A stretch of 55,774 nucleotides of DNA from Maricaulis sp. GTDB lineage: Bacteria > Pseudomonadota > Alphaproteobacteria > Caulobacterales > Maricaulaceae. The position numbers and the translations under genes were made by a program. Numbering within the stretch: position 1 is the first letter of the stretch; each line of letters opens with the position of its first letter. The stretch spans positions 1 through 55,774 of the forward strand of contig NZ_JAEPOL010000022.1 in NCBI RefSeq assembly GCF_017642925.1, in the 5' to 3' direction. Below are positions 15,577 to 24,115 of the stretch, in pieces. The notes beneath the pieces were generated by a model, which saw only the letters and a list, made by a program, of their open reading frames with translations, made no database searches and was not told the DNA's origin.

Positions 15577-16506
15577 ATGACGGTTCTCGTTATTGCCGAG
15601 CACGACAACAGCGCGCTCAACGACGCCACCCGCGCCGTGATCACCGCCGCCAAGAAGATCGGTGGCGATATCCACGTCCTCGTGGCCGGCAAGGATGCCG
15701 GCGGCGTGGCCGAAGCCGCCGCCAAGCTGGACGGTGTCGCCAAGGTGCTGCACGCCGAAGCCGACGTCTTCGCCTCGCCGACGGCGGAAGCCATGGACGC
15801 GCTCGTCACGCCGCTGATGGACGATTACGACGCCGTGCTGTCGGCTGCGACCACGATGGGCAAGAACTTCATGCCCCGCGTCGCCGCCCGCCTCGACGTG
15901 ATGCAGATCTCCGACATCACCGCGGTGGAAAGCGCCGACACCTTCGTGCGTCCGGTCTATGCCGGCAACGCGATGATGACGGTGAAGTCCAAGGACGCGA
16001 AGAAAGTCATCACGGTCCGCCCGACCACGTTCGAGAAGGCCGGTGACGGCGGCTCGGCCTCGGTCGAGGATCTCGGTGCCTCCTCCGGCCCGTTCAAGTC
16101 GGAATTCGTGTCCGAAGAGCTGTCGGAATCGGATCGTCCGGAACTGACCCAGGCCAAGATCGTCATCTCCGGCGGCCGCGGCATGCAGTCCGGCGACAAT
16201 TTCCACCTGCTGGACAAGATCGCCGACAAGCTGGGCGCCGCCGTCGGTGCCTCGCGCGCCGCTGTCGATGCCGGCTTCGTGCCGAACGACTACCAGGTCG
16301 GCCAGACCGGCAAGGTGGTCGCGCCGGAACTCTACATCGCGGTCGGCATCTCCGGTGCCATCCAGCACCTGGCCGGGATGAAGGACTCCAAGGTCATCGT
16401 CGCGATCAACAAGGACGAGGAAGCGCCGATCTTCCAGGTCGCCGATTACGGCCTCGTCGCGGACCTGTTCCAGGCCCTGCCGGAACTGGACGAAGCGCTG
16501 GGCTGA
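15577..16506 (+). CDS. etfA: Electron-transfer flavoprotein alpha subunit
   Basis: A 309-residue ETF alpha subunit. The C-terminal FAD domain (about 190-309) has the expected [20 protein letters not shown], then [40 protein letters not shown] and [20 protein letters not shown]. The N-terminal domain mirrors the EtfB fold. Together with etfB it forms a two-gene operon ending at the terminator 26 bases downstream. Confidence 0.97.
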   Translation: MTVLVIAEHDNSALNDATRAVITAAKKIGGDIHVLVAGKDAGGVAEAAAKLDGVAKVLHAEADVFASPTAEAMDALVTPLMDDYDAVLSAATTMGKNFMPRVAARLDVMQISDITAVESADTFVRPVYAGNAMMTVKSKDAKKVITVRPTTFEKAGDGGSASVEDLGASSGPFKSEFVSEELSESDRPELTQAKIVISGGRGMQSGDNFHLLDKIADKLGAAVGASRAAVDAGFVPNDYQVGQTGKVVAPELYIAVGISGAIQHLAGMKDSKVIVAINKDEEAPIFQVADYGLVADLFQALPELDEALG

Positions 16507-16531
16507 GCCCTGCGCACCGCCCGAAACAGGA

Positions 16532-16564
16532 AACGCCCGGCCGTCCAGCCGGGCGTTTTCTTTT
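16532..16564 (+). terminator. Rho-independent terminator after etfA
   Basis: AACGCCCGGC (16532-16541) pairs with GCCGGGCGTT (16548-16557) around a six-base loop and is followed by TTCTTTT. A clean end for the etfBA transcript. Confidence 0.92.
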
Positions 16565-16595
16565 GGTGCTTTCGTCAAGGCAAGAATTCTTGAGT

Positions 16596-16648
16596 GGTCG
16601 CATTTTCGAACCGCAAAACCGGTCCCCACTTTTGCTGAAAATGCTTTA
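16596..16648 (-). repeat. Intergenic AGCATTTTC/ACCGGT repeat, copy B
   Basis: Read on the minus strand: AAGCATTTTCAGCAAAAGTG, then GGGACCGGTTTTGCGG and TTCGAAAATGCGACC. It differs from copy C (42919-42970) at only a handful of positions. The 5' edge supplies the TAA stop codon of the amidohydrolase (16646-16648). The GCATTTTC and GAAAATGC ends are inverted repeats. Confidence 0.8.
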
Positions 16649-18058
16649 GCCAATCGCCAGCAGATGCCGGCCCAGCCGCCACCAGGTGCGAAGCTCCGAA
16701 GGACGCCGCCCGGCCTCTTCCAGCGCATCGAGCGCATCGCGGTCGAGCCAGCGCCCGTCGCGCATCACACCGCGCGGCGTGTAGAGGATGGAGGGGCTGG
16801 TCAGCGGGTCACCGTCGACGAGCACCAGATCGGCAAAGCAGCCCACGGCCACACAGCCGACCTTGCCCTCCAGGCCCAGGACATCGGCCGGGTGCACGGT
16901 CGCCGAGCGGATCGCCTCGAGCGGCGTCAGTCCGGCCCGAACCAGAAGCTCGATCTCGCGCACCGTCGACACGCCATGCGGCGAGGCCATGATGCCGGAG
17001 TCCGAACCGACCGTCAGGCGCACACCCGCCTCGTGCATCATGCCGGTGAAGGCCTCGTAGAAGGCCTGCATCTGCGTGCGGTCTTCATGGACATAGCGCG
17101 ACCAGAAATCGAACGTGTCCCGCTCGAAACCGGCGACCACCGGGTTATAGCCTTCCATCTCGGGACGCAGCAGATGCCCGCCGCGCGTCTCGACGATGCG
17201 CGCCAGATTCTCGTGCACGACAAGCGTCGGATCGACCGTGGCACCGGCCGCGGCAATCGTCTGCGCCAGGGCACGGGCGCCGTCCGGATCGGTATTGTCG
17301 GACAGGCCATGCCAGACGATCGACTCGGTGTGCTCGATCGTGTCGAAACCGGCCGGCAGCGTATCGGTGAAGGGCAGCGGGTCGTCTTCGGTGCCCTCGA
17401 CCGGGTGACCGCTCATCGTCATCCCCAGCGCTGCCGCCTCCTCGCGGATCGCGGCAAAGCTCTCGCGCGACAGGTTGGAATAGAGTTTGAGGTGGCGGAA
17501 ACCGGCCGCGTGCTGGCGCCGCACGGCCGCGCGCGCCTCATCGCCGCCCATCACCAGCTCGTGCAGCAGGTTGGCATTGCGGCCGCCGCGCTCATTGATG
17601 ATCGCGCCTGTGGTGATGAGGCGGGGGCCGTAGAGACGGCCTGCATCGATGCGCCGGGCCAGCGGCAGGTGGAAGGGCATGCCGCCCATATTCCGCACGG
17701 TCGTCACGCCAACCGCCAGCCCGGCCGCCAGGTCCACCTCGTCGAAAACATGGACATGCATGTCGATCAGGCCCGGCATCAGGGTACGGCCCTGGGCATC
17801 GATACGCGGAATGTCCGGATCGATGCCGGACATTCCGTCCGGCCCGATGCGCGCGATCCGCCCGTCCTGCACCAGAACCGACCGGCCGGCCTGCCGGGTA
17901 CCGGTTTCCGGATCGAACAGTGTGGCGTGCTCGATCAGCCAGGTCCGCGATGCGTTGTGTTCCGGCACCATGGCGCCGGGCACCCGGGCGATGATGACGG
18001 CCGAAGCGGCGATCGTGGCGAGGATGACGGCAAGGCCGCCGGCGAGGATACGAAGCAT
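16646..18058 (-). CDS. Amidohydrolase family protein, membrane-anchored or exported
   Basis: A 470-residue metal-dependent hydrolase. An N-terminal hydrophobic segment (about 4-26) makes it periplasmic or membrane-tethered. Metal-site motifs are in order: HVH in [12 protein letters not shown] (about 95-106), the bridging Lys in FRHLKLYSN, His in MSGHPVEG, His in TIEHTES, and the catalytic Asp in VGSDSG. The C-terminal [11 protein letters not shown] and [10 protein letters not shown] strands complete the composite beta-sandwich. Relatives are Xaa-Pro/imidazolonepropionase-like peptidases; the substrate is unknown. It follows the AraC-type regulator gene by 88 bases and its stop codon is part of an intergenic repeat. 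Confidence 0.88.
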   Translation of the reverse strand: MLRILAGGLAVILATIAASAVIIARVPGAMVPEHNASRTWLIEHATLFDPETGTRQAGRSVLVQDGRIARIGPDGMSGIDPDIPRIDAQGRTLMPGLIDMHVHVFDEVDLAAGLAVGVTTVRNMGGMPFHLPLARRIDAGRLYGPRLITTGAIINERGGRNANLLHELVMGGDEARAAVRRQHAAGFRHLKLYSNLSRESFAAIREEAAALGMTMSGHPVEGTEDDPLPFTDTLPAGFDTIEHTESIVWHGLSDNTDPDGARALAQTIAAAGATVDPTLVVHENLARIVETRGGHLLRPEMEGYNPVVAGFERDTFDFWSRYVHEDRTQMQAFYEAFTGMMHEAGVRLTVGSDSGIMASPHGVSTVREIELLVRAGLTPLEAIRSATVHPADVLGLEGKVGCVAVGCFADLVLVDGDPLTSPSILYTPRGVMRDGRWLDRDALDALEEAGRRPSELRTWWRLGRHLLAIG

Positions 18059-18111
18059 GAATGTCTCCCGTCTGAATTTCGGGAGAGATCAGCATGTCCG
18101 GAGACCGGCAT

Positions 18112-18135
18112 CGTCCGGAATCCGGATTCCGGACG
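18112..18135. promoter_or_regulatory. 24-bp perfect palindrome upstream of the amidohydrolase
   Basis: A 24-base uninterrupted palindrome, half-site CGTCCGGAATCC, centred 65 bases before the amidohydrolase ATG. A further TCCGGA copy lies at 18097-18102. There is no spacer to form a hairpin loop and no following T-run, so an operator is more likely than a terminator. It sits between the AraC-type regulator gene and its likely target. Confidence 0.5.
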
Positions 18136-18146
18136 TGCGGAATTCG

Positions 18147-19244
18147 TCAGGCGCTGCGGATACCGGAAACCGGTCCGCCCTCACCCTCGCGCAGGCGCGC
18201 CGCATAGGCCGAGGGCGTCTCGCCGGTCTCGCGCTTGAAAACGGCATTGAATACGGATTTCGAGGAAAATCCGGCCGTGAAAGCCAGGTCGATCACGCGC
18301 TGGGCGGTGCCGGCGCGGGCATCCTCCTGCATCATCGCGCACACATCCTCGATCCGCAGGCTGTTGATGTAGTCGTTGAAATTGCGCCCCGTCGCCGTCT
18401 TGATCGCGCGTGACACGGCCCGCTCGCCCAGCCCTGCTGCCGCCGCGACTTCCGTCCGGGTGAGACGCGGTTCTGAATAAAGCGCCTCGCCGCGCACGAC
18501 CTCATCGATGCGCCGGAAGTCCTCGGCCTCGGCCGCCGCGTCGCCCGGTGCCGGTGCGGCCGGCTCGTCCCGCGGCGCGTCCAGCGCACCGGGCTCCAGC
18601 CCCTCGAACAGGCGGCTGTGGCGCACCGCGATCAGGATCAGCACCACCACGAAGGCCAGCGAGACGCTGATCTGGAAGAGATAGGCGGTCTGGGTCTCCA
18701 GCCAGGGCCAGTAGGGATGGATCCAGTGCGCATCCATCCGCAACACGTCGAACACGCCGTCGACGACATAGAAGCCGATCAGGGCGTAAAGCCCGTTGAG
18801 CTGGATCGCCCGGGCATCGGACCGGGTCTCGCGGGTCGCCCGGCGGAAGCGGTGGATGAGCCAGATCGCGGCGGCGGAGTAGACAATCAGGCTGATCCGG
18901 GCGGCGTGCTCGACCCAGGCGATCTGCGTCGTCAAAGCCAGCGCGACCAGGAAGGGCACGGCATGCGGCCAGTCGCGCCAGGTCAGCGCCGGGCCGGCAA
19001 TCATGATGCCGCGGACAGTGAGATAGACGAGCGGCGGATAGGCCAGGCGGAAGGCCGGCGTGACCAGCCAGATCTCGCGAAACCCGGCCGTCTCCTCCAG
19101 CACGTTGAAGATCATCCAGGTGCAGGACATCGCCATCAGTGCCGAGACCGCCCGCAGCCGCGGCTGCGAGACGGTCAGCAGCACACCCAGACCGGCAATG
19201 GCGATCAGGGCGATATGGACGAGATTGACCGGCTGGAGCGTCAT
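18147..19244 (-). CDS. Membrane-bound AraC-family transcriptional regulator
   Basis: A 365-residue regulator. The first 210 residues hold about seven hydrophobic helices (starting NLVHIALIAIAGLGVLLTVS), suggesting a membrane sensor. A Pro/Ala-rich linker follows (about 215-240). The C-terminal AraC HTH domain (about 250-350) has both helix-turn-helices: TRTEVAAAAGLGERAVSRAI and RVIDLAFTAGFSSKSVFNAV, then FKRETGETPSAYAARLRE. DNA-binding while membrane-anchored is known for this family type. The adjacent amidohydrolase downstream is the obvious candidate target. The ligand is unknown. Confidence 0.9.
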   Translation of the reverse strand: MTLQPVNLVHIALIAIAGLGVLLTVSQPRLRAVSALMAMSCTWMIFNVLEETAGFREIWLVTPAFRLAYPPLVYLTVRGIMIAGPALTWRDWPHAVPFLVALALTTQIAWVEHAARISLIVYSAAAIWLIHRFRRATRETRSDARAIQLNGLYALIGFYVVDGVFDVLRMDAHWIHPYWPWLETQTAYLFQISVSLAFVVVLILIAVRHSRLFEGLEPGALDAPRDEPAAPAPGDAAAEAEDFRRIDEVVRGEALYSEPRLTRTEVAAAAGLGERAVSRAIKTATGRNFNDYINSLRIEDVCAMMQEDARAGTAQRVIDLAFTAGFSSKSVFNAVFKRETGETPSAYAARLREGEGGPVSGIRSA

Positions 19245-19276
19245 GGCGGGCAGATTAAGGACTGGGAACGGCCTGC

Positions 19277-19621
19277 CTACCCCTTCCAGCCGCGAAAGTC
19301 GCGGTATTCGGCCAGGGCGGACACGGCGCGGCGCAGCTGTTGCGGCGCATCGGCGGCCTCGCGCTCGCAGGCATCATAGGCGGCATGCACGCTGTCGAAG
19401 ATGTGCTGGGGCGCCTTGGTCAGCGCATCGCCGGCCTCGCCCGCGTCGATCCCGGGACCGCCGGTGACCGGCTTCTCGCCACGTTCCAGCAGGACCAGGT
19501 GGGCGGCGAGATCGCGTTCGATCACGCCGAGCTGTTGCGCCAGCCCCCGGTCCCGGCTGCGGTGCAGCCAGACCAGGGCCATAATGGCGACAAGAAGAAT
19601 GAGCGGAAGAAGCAGGGCCAT
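19277..19621 (-). CDS. Small membrane protein downstream of the phytase
   Basis: A 114-residue protein starting with one hydrophobic segment (MALLLPLILLVAIMALVWL) and then a soluble, mostly helical tail containing HIFDSVHAAYDACEREAAD. It begins 10 bases after the phytase stop and is therefore probably in the same transcript. No family recognised. It could be anchored in the inner membrane with the tail in either compartment; the RDR after the helix favours a cytoplasmic tail. Confidence 0.6.
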   Translation of the reverse strand: MALLLPLILLVAIMALVWLHRSRDRGLAQQLGVIERDLAAHLVLLERGEKPVTGGPGIDAGEAGDALTKAPQHIFDSVHAAYDACEREAADAPQQLRRAVSALAEYRDFRGWKG

Positions 19622-19631
19622 ACGGCCCGGA

Positions 19632-20669
19632 CTACTCCGCCGCGCTCCCGCCTTCCAGCACAACGGTCAGCGAGCGCAGATCGACGAATTTGAAGTTCTG
19701 GCCGCCGGTCTCGTTCTCGTCGTCCTGCACGACGAAGATCCCGCCGGGGAAAGTCTCGCCCAGATTGGCGGTCGAGATGTCCAGACCGTCGGTATGGGTC
19801 ACCCCGTCCACGGCGCCGTCGACAATCCGGAAGCGCGTGACGAATGCGTGCGTTTCCAGATCATAGGCCGCATAGGCATTGTCGCTCTGGGAGGAAACGA
19901 CCAGCCAGCCACCGGTCTCGCCGCGCGGCAGGAGAGCGGCACCCTCGGCGTCGGCGCTGAGCTGCTGGCCATCGACGGCCGCGATCTGCACCGGTTCGGC
20001 CGGGTCGGTGGGCTCGGCGCCCATCATCCAGACGCCGGCATTCTCCTCATTCATGTAGACTGTGCCAGTGCGCTCGTCCGCAACACAGCCTTCCGCGATC
20101 GTGCCCAGCGTGACGCGGCGGACTTCCTCGGCGGTGACGCTGTCGCCATTCCAGCCCACGCGGACCTGGACGAAAGTGCCCGGATCCTTGTCGGAGACGA
20201 AGGCGTAGAGCTCGCCGTCCTGGTGGCTGCGGTAGAAGCAGAAACCGTAGGGTTCGACGATATTGTCCAGCGGCACGGCGCCGGCATAGTTCACATCGCG
20301 CGTGTCCGGATCGATGAAGAAGAAGGCGATGCCGATATTGGAACGGTCGGACGCGCCGGCAATGTCGACGACACGATCGCCGAGCGCGAAGTCGTAGCGG
20401 ACATCGACATTGTTGAGACGACCTTCGGGCAGGTAGGCATGCTCGGCGCCGGTCATGGTGTAGACGTAGACGCCATTATCCTTGTCAGTGCCGAAGATCA
20501 GGCTGTCGGCCGGATTGTCCGAGACCCACACGGCCGGATCATCGGCCGCATCGCCCGTACCGGCGACGCTCGCCGTTTCCAGCACAGCCTCGATCTCGAC
20601 GGCCGGCAGTCCGCCGCCACAGCCGCCCAGTGCCAGTGAGAATGCCGCAAGGCCGAGAATCCGCTTCAT
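19632..20669 (-). CDS. Beta-propeller phytase, lipoprotein
   Basis: A 345-residue phytase that releases phosphate from inositol hexakisphosphate. The N-terminus MKRILGLAAFSLALGGCGGG is a lipoprotein signal with a LGGC lipobox, so the mature enzyme is anchored to a membrane, probably the outer one. Family motifs include DDPAVWVSDNPADSLIFGTDK at the start of the propeller, the acidic Ca-binding residues around NNVDVRYDF, and VEPYGFCFYRS, EGCVADE, ADAEGAALLPRG and THTDGLDI, which are blade-typical. GGAGGGACAGGG precedes ATG 20669. It is divergent from a TonB-dependent receptor, and a candidate Pho box lies 71-88 bases upstream, pointing to phosphate-starvation control. Confidence 0.9.
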   Translation of the reverse strand: MKRILGLAAFSLALGGCGGGLPAVEIEAVLETASVAGTGDAADDPAVWVSDNPADSLIFGTDKDNGVYVYTMTGAEHAYLPEGRLNNVDVRYDFALGDRVVDIAGASDRSNIGIAFFFIDPDTRDVNYAGAVPLDNIVEPYGFCFYRSHQDGELYAFVSDKDPGTFVQVRVGWNGDSVTAEEVRRVTLGTIAEGCVADERTGTVYMNEENAGVWMMGAEPTDPAEPVQIAAVDGQQLSADAEGAALLPRGETGGWLVVSSQSDNAYAAYDLETHAFVTRFRIVDGAVDGVTHTDGLDISTANLGETFPGGIFVVQDDENETGGQNFKFVDLRSLTVVLEGGSAAE

Positions 20670-20739
20670 CCCTGTCCCTCCAGAAGTCCGGTTCGCCGCG
20701 CCATAGCACGGGTTCAACCGAAATGGCACGCGGACAATC

Positions 20740-20757
20740 GTGACACTTCTTTGACGG
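20740..20757 (-). promoter_or_regulatory. Candidate Pho box for the phytase gene
   Basis: On the minus strand the sequence is CCGTCAAAGAAGTGTCAC: two 7-base half-sites, CCGTCAA and GTGTCAC, separated by 4 bases. The known PhoB consensus is CTGTCAT-N4-CTGTCAT, and both halves match at five of seven positions, keeping the 11-base period of the TGTCA/GTCA cores. It lies 71 bases before the phytase ATG and points toward it. Confidence 0.6.
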
Positions 20758-20774
20758 GGTGATGCAATTTCGCA

Positions 20775-20792
20775 CCGTCACAAAACTTCAAT
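20775..20792 (+). promoter_or_regulatory. Candidate Pho box for the TonB-dependent receptor gene
   Basis: CCGTCACAAAACTTCAAT on the plus strand: the first half-site matches the PhoB consensus at five of seven bases, the second at four of seven, with an A-rich 4-base spacer as in many PhoB sites. It is about 120 bases before the receptor start, oriented toward it. Weaker than the minus-strand box. Confidence 0.4.
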
Positions 20793-20912
20793 CCAAACGA
20801 CACGGAAGTGCAGTCTTAGCGTCATCAGCCTGTCGCGGCTTTTCCCCCAATAAGGCGCCGAAATCGGACTGCCAGGCCCGACTCGCCAGTCATTTCCTTG
20901 AAGGGGGACATC

Positions 20913-23723
20913 ATGACCAGGACATTCGCCATGCTCGGCACCGCCTCGGTGCTGGCACTTGCTGCTGCGACCGCCGCCCAGGCCGGTACCATTGCCGGCC
21001 GCGTGATGGACGGTTCCCAGACCGTGGGTCTGGAAGGCGCCACCATCCGCATCGTGGAAACGGGCCAGACCGTTGCCGCCGGTTCGGACGGCGCATTCCG
21101 CATCGTCGGCCTCGCTGCCGGCACCTACACGCTGCGCATCAGCTATGTCGGCGCCGAGCCGGCCGAGACCTCGGTCACGCTCGCCAGCGTCACCGACACG
21201 GCGACCCCGGTGATCACGATCGGCGAAGACGTCGATTATGTCGACAACATCCTGGTGATCGGCCAGCGCGGCGCGCTCAACTCTGCCCTGTCGCGCCAGC
21301 GCGCCAATGACGGCAATATCGTCGTCCTGTCCGCCGACGCGATCGGCCAGTTCCCCGACGAGAACGTCGCCGAAGCCGCCCGCCGCGCCGTCGGCGTGAA
21401 CGTGCTGAACGACCAGGGCGAAGGCCGGTTCGTCTCGATCCGCGGCCTGGATCCGAACCTCGTCTCTACCTCGATCAACGGCGTGCGCCTGACCTCGCCG
21501 GAAGCCGAGGACCGCCAGGTCGGTCTCGACGTCATCGACGCCGACGTGCTCTCCAGCGTGGTCATCAACAAGTCGCTGACGCCGGACATGGACGGCGACA
21601 GCGTCGGCGGCAATGTCGAGATCGAAACCACTTCGGGTCTCGATGTCGACCACCTCTACATCCGCGGCCGGGTGGCTTCGCTCTACTCCGATATCGAACA
21701 GGATTTCGGCTGGCGCGGCTCGGTGAACTTCGCCAACAACTTCCTCGACGGCCGCCTGGGCGTGGCCGGTTCGCTGTCGCACCAGGAACGCGTCTTCGGC
21801 TCGGAGAGCTATGAGGTCGACGGCGGCTGGGAAACGGGCGAAAGCGTGCCCTTCCCGAACGAAGTCGAGATGCGCAACTACCAGATCACGCGCGAGCGCA
21901 CGACGGCGGCCCTGAACTTCGACTATCGCTGGTCGAACGAGCTGAGCTTCTACCTGCGCAATACCTGGTCCGACTTCTCCGACCAGGAGCACCGCAACCG
22001 GGTCGAGGTGAAGCTGGAAGACGCCGAGTACAATGACGCTGCTTCTTCCGGCAATCTGGCCGCCTTCGTCGCCGAAGAGATGGAAATCGACCGCGACATC
22101 AAGGATCGCCTGGAAACCCAGATGATCTTCGCCACCGATTTTGGCGGCGAATGGCTGCGCGGCAATACGACGGTCGACTGGTCGCTCTCCTACGTCCATT
22201 CCGAAGAGGAAGAGCCGAACCGTCTGGACACGGATTTCTCCTACGAGTTCGAGGATGATGAGGTCTTCGGTGTCGACGTTTCCAACCCGCTGCTGCCGCA
22301 GCTGGTCTATGGTGGCGGCGCGACCACGGACGCCGTCTTCGATCCGTCGATCTACGAGAATCAGGGTTTCGAGGTCACCAACGGCCTGTCCCAGGACCGC
22401 GAATACGCCGCGGCGCTGAACGTCCGTCACGACTTCAACTATGCCGGCATGGCCACCTACATCCAGTACGGTGTGCGGGCCCGCATGCGCGACAAGAAGT
22501 ATGTGCTGGATTTCGACGTCTATGAGAGCGACGACAATCTGACGCTCGACCAGGTCGTGCGCACGGTCGACTACTCGCAGGACCGCCTCGGCCCGGTGCC
22601 GGATCCGGTCGCGGTGCGCGACTATTTCAACGCCAATTTCGGCGGCCTGGAACTGGACCCGATCGCCAGCGACATCGACAGCTATGGCGCGACCTACGGT
22701 GTCGAGGAAGACATCATGGCCGCCTATCTGATGGGTTCCGTCGAGAACGGTCCGCTCAGCGTGGTCGGCGGCTTCCGCATCGAGCAGACCGACGTGTCGG
22801 CCTATGGCTATGAAGCCTTCCTCGCCGAGGAAGGCTCGACGATCGGTGGCGTGCTGCAGGATCAGGACACGGTGATCGTCACGCCGCAATACGTCTCGGA
22901 CGACTACACCGACGTGCTGCCCTCCATCCTCGCCCGCTATGAAGTGGCCGAGAACTGGATTGCCCGCGCCTCCTATTATGCCTCGATCCAGCGCCCGAAC
23001 CCGGGCCAGTTCGCGCCGCGTCTCCTGGTCGAACAGAATGACGATGACGAGATCGAGGGCGAGTTCGGCAATCCGGACCTGCAGCGCCTGGAAGCCGACA
23101 ATTTCGAGGCCTCGCTGGAATGGTATCCGAACAATGACGCCGTCGTTTATCTCGGCTATTTCTACAAGGATCTGGAAAACGTCATCGGCCCGATCCAGTA
23201 CGAGAACGAGCTGATCAATGGCCGCCTGTTCGACGAGGCCGACAGCTATATCAACCTGCCGGAAGCGGAAGTGTCGGGCTGGGAGTTCAACTACCAGCAA
23301 GCGCTCGACTTCCTGCCGGTCGAAGGCTTCATCGCCGGCTTCAACGCCACCCTCGCCGACAGTGAGGCGACCCTGCCGGACGGCCGTGTCGTACCGCTGC
23401 CGCGCCAGTCGGACGAAGTCTGGAACGCCGTGCTCGGCTATGACCAGGGCCCCTGGGACCTGCGCGCCGTCGTCTCGCACCGTTCCGAATTCCTCGACGA
23501 GATCCGCGGCGATGCCGACGAGGACCGGATCGTGCTGGACCACACCCAGCTCGACCTGTCGGCGAAGTTCCGCTTCAACGATCATCTCCAGATCTTCGGC
23601 GATCTGAAGAATGTCACCGACGAACCGTTCCGCGCCGTGACCCGTCCGGACGGTGTCGACCGGGTGGAACAGTTCGAGGAATATGGCTGGTCGGCCGTCT
23701 TCGGCGTGCGCTTCACATATTAA
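20913..23723 (+). CDS. TonB-dependent receptor, TonB-Xanth-Caul type
   Basis: A 936-residue outer-membrane transporter. Signal peptide about 1-23 (ends TAAQA). A carboxypeptidase-regulatory-like domain spans about 24-100 (AGTIAGRVMDGSQTVGLEGA). The plug follows (about 108-235) with VGVNVLNDQGEGRFVSIRGL and PDMDGDSVGGNVEIETTSG. The remainder is a 22-strand barrel ending FGVRFTY, with a terminal aromatic residue. This is the TonB-Xanth-Caul subfamily. GGGGG just upstream supports ATG 20913 rather than an ATG five codons earlier. Divergent from the phytase, it could import phytate or its breakdown products, consistent with the Pho-like sites; that substrate assignment is inference. Confidence 0.92.
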   Translation: MTRTFAMLGTASVLALAAATAAQAGTIAGRVMDGSQTVGLEGATIRIVETGQTVAAGSDGAFRIVGLAAGTYTLRISYVGAEPAETSVTLASVTDTATPVITIGEDVDYVDNILVIGQRGALNSALSRQRANDGNIVVLSADAIGQFPDENVAEAARRAVGVNVLNDQGEGRFVSIRGLDPNLVSTSINGVRLTSPEAEDRQVGLDVIDADVLSSVVINKSLTPDMDGDSVGGNVEIETTSGLDVDHLYIRGRVASLYSDIEQDFGWRGSVNFANNFLDGRLGVAGSLSHQERVFGSESYEVDGGWETGESVPFPNEVEMRNYQITRERTTAALNFDYRWSNELSFYLRNTWSDFSDQEHRNRVEVKLEDAEYNDAASSGNLAAFVAEEMEIDRDIKDRLETQMIFATDFGGEWLRGNTTVDWSLSYVHSEEEEPNRLDTDFSYEFEDDEVFGVDVSNPLLPQLVYGGGATTDAVFDPSIYENQGFEVTNGLSQDREYAAALNVRHDFNYAGMATYIQYGVRARMRDKKYVLDFDVYESDDNLTLDQVVRTVDYSQDRLGPVPDPVAVRDYFNANFGGLELDPIASDIDSYGATYGVEEDIMAAYLMGSVENGPLSVVGGFRIEQTDVSAYGYEAFLAEEGSTIGGVLQDQDTVIVTPQYVSDDYTDVLPSILARYEVAENWIARASYYASIQRPNPGQFAPRLLVEQNDDDEIEGEFGNPDLQRLEADNFEASLEWYPNNDAVVYLGYFYKDLENVIGPIQYENELINGRLFDEADSYINLPEAEVSGWEFNYQQALDFLPVEGFIAGFNATLADSEATLPDGRVVPLPRQSDEVWNAVLGYDQGPWDLRAVVSHRSEFLDEIRGDADEDRIVLDHTQLDLSAKFRFNDHLQIFGDLKNVTDEPFRAVTRPDGVDRVEQFEEYGWSAVFGVRFTY

Positions 23724-23745
23724 GCAGCACCGCATCCCAGACAGG

Positions 23746-23780
23746 AAACCCCGGGCCATCGGCCCGGGGTTTTTCTTTTT
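23746..23780 (+). terminator. Rho-independent terminator after the TonB-dependent receptor
   Basis: AAACCCCGGGCC (23746-23757) pairs perfectly with GGCCCGGGGTTT (23761-23772) around an ATC loop and leads into a T-rich run (TTCTTTTT). Strong. Confidence 0.93.
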
Positions 23781-23966
23781 ATTTCCGATAGTTAATTGTC
23801 GGTGCGGCCGACGCGAAACTGTCTTCCAGGCGTCACCGATCCGTCGCGTTATCGGCGTAGACAGGCGCCGACCCGCTCCTCCCCGACCGGGTGACCTTCC
23901 CGCTTATCCCTCCGGGCAGGGTTTCAAACTCACAGGGCCGTCCGCGTTGTGGACGGCCCTTTTTTC
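23781..23966 (+). ncRNA. Candidate small RNA ending in its own terminator
   Basis: The 335 bases between the receptor terminator and the serine hydrolase contain no convincing protein gene. Yet a second perfect terminator stands alone at 23935-23965. About 155 bases of sequence with several potential pairings (CCGACGCGAAACTG... and GCGCCGAC; CCGGGTGA...) precede it. A transcript starting just after the first terminator would be a 100-190 base small RNA. I see no clear promoter, and the second hairpin might be a back-up terminator. From 23967 to 24115 I see nothing further. Confidence 0.3.
23935..23965 (+). terminator. Second Rho-independent terminator
   Basis: GGGCCGTCC (23935-23943), loop GCGTTGT, GGACGGCCC (23951-23959), then TTTTTT. 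It is textbook in form and reads only in the plus direction. It belongs either to a small RNA or to read-through from the receptor gene. Confidence 0.85.
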
Positions 23967-24115
23967 TTGCCGGCCGCGCGAACGCAACAGGGGCAACCAG
24001 GAGCACCCGCTTGCCCTTACGACACGGTAAGTTGTTCCGGAGCGGCGGTGCTGCTTGACTGACGGCATCCTGCCAACCGGCTGTTTCTCCAAAAGATGCC
24101 GATAGATAACGGACC

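Noticed and set aside
16664-18238. A 524-codon plus-strand frame opposite the amidohydrolase
   Set aside because: The amidohydrolase on the minus strand has its metal-site motifs intact. The antisense frame is His/Arg-rich with no domain pattern.
20778-23759. A 993-codon open frame on the minus strand opposite the TonB-dependent receptor
   Set aside because: It is a mirror of GC-rich codon use in the real gene. It has no signal, no family pattern, and the plus-strand frame has a full set of receptor motifs and a terminator.
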